A stretch of 64,000 nt of DNA from Nocardioides ochotonae (GTDB lineage: Bacteria; Actinomycetota; Actinomycetes; Propionibacteriales; Nocardioidaceae), in the NCBI RefSeq assembly GCF_011420305.2, contig NZ_CP061769.1, positions 682,001 through 746,000 on the forward strand. Direction: 5' to 3'. Made by a program: the position numbers and the translations under genes. Numbering within the stretch: the first letter of the stretch is position 1; each line of letters starts with the position of its first letter. Below, piece by piece: positions 62,001 to 64,000 of the stretch. Below the pieces are notes generated by a model that saw only the letters and a program-made list of their open reading frames with translations, had not been told where the DNA came from and searched no databases.

Positions 62001-63960
62001 CTTCCGCAGCGACGTCGCCGGCACCGTGACCGCGATCCGCTTCTACCGTGCCGCCGGCAACACCGGACCGCACCGGGCGACGCTCTGGGCCGTCGACGGC
62101 GCACGGGTGCTCGCCGAGGGCACCGTCGAGTCGCCCTCCTCCGAGGGCTGGCAGACGCTCGTGCTCGACCAGCCGGTGCCGATCACACCCGGCACCGAGT
62201 ACGTCGCGGCCTACCGCGCCCCGCAGGGCCGCTACTCGGTCACGCCCGGCGCCTTCGCCTCCGCCGATCTGTCCCGCGCCCCGCTGCGGGTGGACAGCCA
62301 GGCCGGCAGCTACACCTACGGCACCGGCTTCCCCGGGTCCCGGTCCTCGGCGAGCTACCTGGTCGACGTGGTCTTCGAGCGCCTGCCCGCCACGATCGCC
62401 GTGGAGGCCCAGGACCCGGTCGCCGGCGCGGTGGACGTGCCGCGCAGCCGGCCGGTGCGGGTCTGGCTCAGCGCGCCGGTCGCCCCCGGCGCCCGCCTGG
62501 ACGTCGCCGTGGCCGGCAGCCCCGTGGCCGGGACGACCACGCTGGACGGCGGCGGCCGACGGCTCACCTTCACCCCCACCGCGCCGTACCCGGCGGCGAG
62601 CCTCGTGCGGGTCACGCTGCGCGACGTCGTCTCCACCGAGGGCGCGGTGCTGCCGACCCGCACTTGGGACTTCCAGACCCGGGACCCGGGCGTGCTGGAC
62701 CCGCAGACGATCTTCGGCGACGCGGTCCCCACCGACTCGGCCGACGACTCCTCACCGGTCGAGGTCGGCACGGTGTTCTCCCCGAGCCGTGACGGCCAGA
62801 TCCGGGCGCTGCGCTTCCTCAAGGGCACCGGCAACACCGGCACCCACGTCGGCACCCTGTGGCGGGTCGACGGCGACAGCGGTGTGGCGCTGGCCCGGGT
62901 CACGTTCACCGACGAGACCCCCGACGGCTGGCAGCGAGCGGTGCTCGCCCAGCCGGTCCCGGTCGCCGCGGGGCAGACCTACGTGGTGTCCTACCTCGCC
63001 CCGCACGGGCACTACTCCTCCTCGCCGGGCTACTTCTCCGCCCCCGTGACCGTGGGCGACCTCACCGCGCCGGCGGGCGGCAACGGCCGCTTCCTCTACG
63101 GGCCGGCGGGCGGGTTCCCGACGTACTCCCACGGCGCGAGCGCCTACTTCGCCGACGTCGAGTACGTCCCCGACGCCACGGTGGCCATCACCGGCCGCAA
63201 CCCGGTCCCGTCGGCGACCGGGGTCGCCACCTCGGCGCGGCCGAGCGTGACCTTCAGCGCGCCGGTCCGCCCGACGGCGCGGCTGCGGCTGCTCGTCGGC
63301 GGTGTCGAGGTCCCCTCGACCACCCGGCTGTCGGCCGACGGCGCCACGCTCACCGCCGAGCCGGCGGGCGCGCTGCCGAGCGACGCGCTGGTCCGAGTCG
63401 AGCTCTCGGGCGTGGTCTCGACCGCCGGCGCCACGCTGGCGGACACCACCTGGTCGTTCCGCACCGTGTCGCAGACGCACGCCTCCACGACGCTCCTGGG
63501 CACGCAGACCCCCGCGGTCCCCGCCATCGCCGAGACCGACGCGGTCGAGCTCGGGGTGTCGTTCACCCCGGCCGTCGCCGGCGACGTCACCGCGATCCGG
63601 TTCTACAAGGGGCCTGGCAACACCGGGACCCACACCGGCACGCTGTGGTCGGCGGACGGCACACCGCTCACCTCGGTGACCTTCGCCGACGAGACGGCGA
63701 CCGGGTGGCAGACGGCGGTGCTGGACACGCCGTACCCCGTCGCGGCGGGGACGACGTACGTCGTGTCCTACTTCGCCCCGCGCGGGCACTACTCCGCGAC
63801 CTCAGGCTTCTTCGCCGACGGCTGGGTGTCCGGTCCGCTGTCGGTGCCGGCGGGCGGCAACGGCCGATACCGCTACGGCCCGCAGGGCGGCTTCCCGAGC
63901 GCGTCGTGGGGGGCGACGAACTACTTCGTCGACGTGGTCTTCCGCAGCCCGCTCCCGTGA
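59077..63960 (+). CDS. Giant secreted protein: dimethylformamidase-like domain, Ig-like domains, four DUF4082-like repeats
   Basis: The 1,627-residue product has a signal peptide (GLLLALGGVLGGVVAGAGPAPALGA). Residues about 85-565 resemble the N,N-dimethylformamidase large-subunit-like domain found in actinobacterial surface proteins (YRTGYYGGDGARRIDSV, NFYWGGPRGRALKLSYNRP, LSVGHDEYWSGAQRANVEAA). An Ig-like module (586-676) follows. Then four DUF4082-like domains (677-838, 945-1103, 1207-1363, 1468-1627), each with an IRFYKGPGNTGTHTGTLW-type core, alternate with three Big_5/Ig-like modules (WSFTT ends). The unit period is about 785 bp. It is probably an adhesive or polymer-binding stalk. CAGGACAGG precedes the GTG. 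Confidence 0.86.
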   Translation: MNRSDRDDPSRPRRPHRRGARAVGLLLALGGVLGGVVAGAGPAPALGASAASTSPGVPPAPSPATAGLAALSPAALATSAVSDPCGPAGNEITCENSRPGTDREVWDDMWGAGSQEIQGFSTEISVDVGQRVDFKIDTDAPDYDITIYRTGYYGGDGARRIDSVRRIVTPPQPDCIDEESTELYDCGNWAVSASWQVPQTAVSGVYLAHLEIPGTRESSHITFVVRDEDSDADVVFQTSDPTWVAYNDYGGSNFYWGGPRGRALKLSYNRPMLTRNGPGGRDFYFSNEYPLVRFLERNGYDVSYLAGVDTDRRGHLLSNHDVFLSVGHDEYWSGAQRANVEAARDAGLNLQFLSGNEVYWRTRYEPSADASHTPYRTLVAYKETWDRAKTDPAPEWTGTWRDPRFAPPSQGAGRPENALTGTLYQVNHVDLPVTVNAREGRTRLWRHTPLASLPTGGQAVLAPHTVGYESNEDLDNGFRPPGLVRLSTTTGPTQEYLTDFGNTVEPGTTTHHTTLYRAPSGALVFSAGSVQWTWGLDEQHDSPFAPEPADPRMQQAQVNLLADMGAQPRTLEAHLTATTASTDRVGPTVTVTSPEAGASRANGARLSVSGTATDSGGQVAGVEVSTDDGDTWHPATGAGTWSYAYTQRGVAAETIRVRAIDDSANIGPVVTRAITVTCPCTIHGADEPALPPADDPSAAELGLRFRVDVDGFLTGVRFHKAAGNTGTHTGSIWSAAGERLATATFGAESATGWQRVDFATPVPVLADETYIASYTAPAGHYSVAPDAFSARPWRRGPFTVPGGFGVPPSGVYAGPGRLPTESSRNTDYFVEPVFSVTDTSPLTVLERHPRPDATSVPTAGVVRARFSKPVGAASVRLGVVDANGTAVPGTTSYDAASRTASFTPAQALAGGVRHTATVQATDAAGQQVSGTREWSFTTAVPQGPVGVCPCSLFADELAPVLPDSGDPEAVTIGTRFRSDVAGTVTAIRFYRAAGNTGPHRATLWAVDGARVLAEGTVESPSSEGWQTLVLDQPVPITPGTEYVAAYRAPQGRYSVTPGAFASADLSRAPLRVDSQAGSYTYGTGFPGSRSSASYLVDVVFERLPATIAVEAQDPVAGAVDVPRSRPVRVWLSAPVAPGARLDVAVAGSPVAGTTTLDGGGRRLTFTPTAPYPAASLVRVTLRDVVSTEGAVLPTRTWDFQTRDPGVLDPQTIFGDAVPTDSADDSSPVEVGTVFSPSRDGQIRALRFLKGTGNTGTHVGTLWRVDGDSGVALARVTFTDETPDGWQRAVLAQPVPVAAGQTYVVSYLAPHGHYSSSPGYFSAPVTVGDLTAPAGGNGRFLYGPAGGFPTYSHGASAYFADVEYVPDATVAITGRNPVPSATGVATSARPSVTFSAPVRPTARLRLLVGGVEVPSTTRLSADGATLTAEPAGALPSDALVRVELSGVVSTAGATLADTTWSFRTVSQTHASTTLLGTQTPAVPAIAETDAVELGVSFTPAVAGDVTAIRFYKGPGNTGTHTGTLWSADGTPLTSVTFADETATGWQTAVLDTPYPVAAGTTYVVSYFAPRGHYSATSGFFADGWVSGPLSVPAGGNGRYRYGPQGGFPSASWGATNYFVDVVFRSPLP

Positions 63961-63971
63961 CGCCGGGGGGC

Positions 63972-63989
63972 TCCCCAATGTGAGGTATT
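63972..63989. promoter_or_regulatory. Locus dyad, copy H
   Basis: TCCCCAATGTGAGGTATT has CCC-N6-AGG with a central AATGTG. It is at the window edge, 12 bp after the giant gene, and probably belongs to the next gene outside the window. Confidence 0.5.
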
Positions 63990-64000
63990 GGCCGGAGGAC

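Overview
The window is very GC-rich with strong third-position G/C bias. Many start codons lie 5-8 nt after a TAnnnT hexamer (leaderless promoters), and there is an SOS box of the actinobacterial type. DUF3000 sits beside rnd and hemE, there is a hemQ-type heme pathway, a mycothiol-type DinB protein, an Eis-like acetyltransferase and a 13E12/HNH gene. Together these indicate a high-GC actinobacterium, probably of the Nocardioidaceae (Nocardioides-like). That placement is inference from gene content.

Positions 1-35,982 are mostly core and housekeeping DNA. They hold a paired acyl-CoA dehydrogenase operon with a PAP2-like membrane protein (1-2,873), the RNA helicase hrpA (3,074-6,973), a candidate structured small RNA just upstream of an orphan PemK/MazF protein (7,664-8,337), a lipoprotein and an orphan sugar-type binding protein, and a frameshifted SOS-controlled HNH gene among short dispersed repeats (10,719-13,051). 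Next come rnd, DUF3000 and hemE, then an organosulfur cassette (LysR, SsuD-like monooxygenase, two flavin reductases) lying between hemE and hemY-hemQ. After these are msrB, an Eis-like acetyltransferase, and a Prim-Pol/ATP-ligase repair pair. A tRNA-Gln directly abuts glmU, followed by prs, rplY, pth, a decayed HAD hydrolase, a CysQ-like phosphatase and a transglycosylase.

Positions 35,988-64,000 look like one large exopolysaccharide / cell-surface locus. It starts with a sensor kinase and LuxR-type response regulator, followed by an atypical LuxR regulator. The assembly genes are a polyprenyl-phosphate sugar transferase, a split Alg14/Alg13-like glycosyltransferase, a GT2 enzyme, an O-antigen polymerase/ligase-like protein, a Wzz-like protein without a kinase P-loop, a sulfotransferase, a Wzx-like flippase and a hexapeptide acetyltransferase. 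Secreted proteins include two DUF5122-like beta-propellers, a LamG-like lipoprotein, a propeller-GH16 fusion, and a 1,627-residue protein with a dimethylformamidase-like domain and four DUF4082-like repeats. A second atypical LuxR regulator lies near the end.

The most interesting signal is a recurrent short dyad, CCC/CCT-N6-AGG/GGG with an A/T-rich centre. It sits in nearly every promoter region of the surface locus: near 38,480, 39,280, 47,440, 53,630, 57,931, 58,000 and 63,974, with weaker copies near 38,279, 57,176 and 58,945. Three LuxR-type regulators with near-identical recognition helices are encoded in the same locus, and two of them have degraded receiver domains. I infer a dedicated, largely phosphorylation-independent surface-polysaccharide regulon. 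Other notable signals are the tRNA-Gln/glmU junction, the roughly 90-nt structured RNA, and the HAD and HNH pseudogenes.
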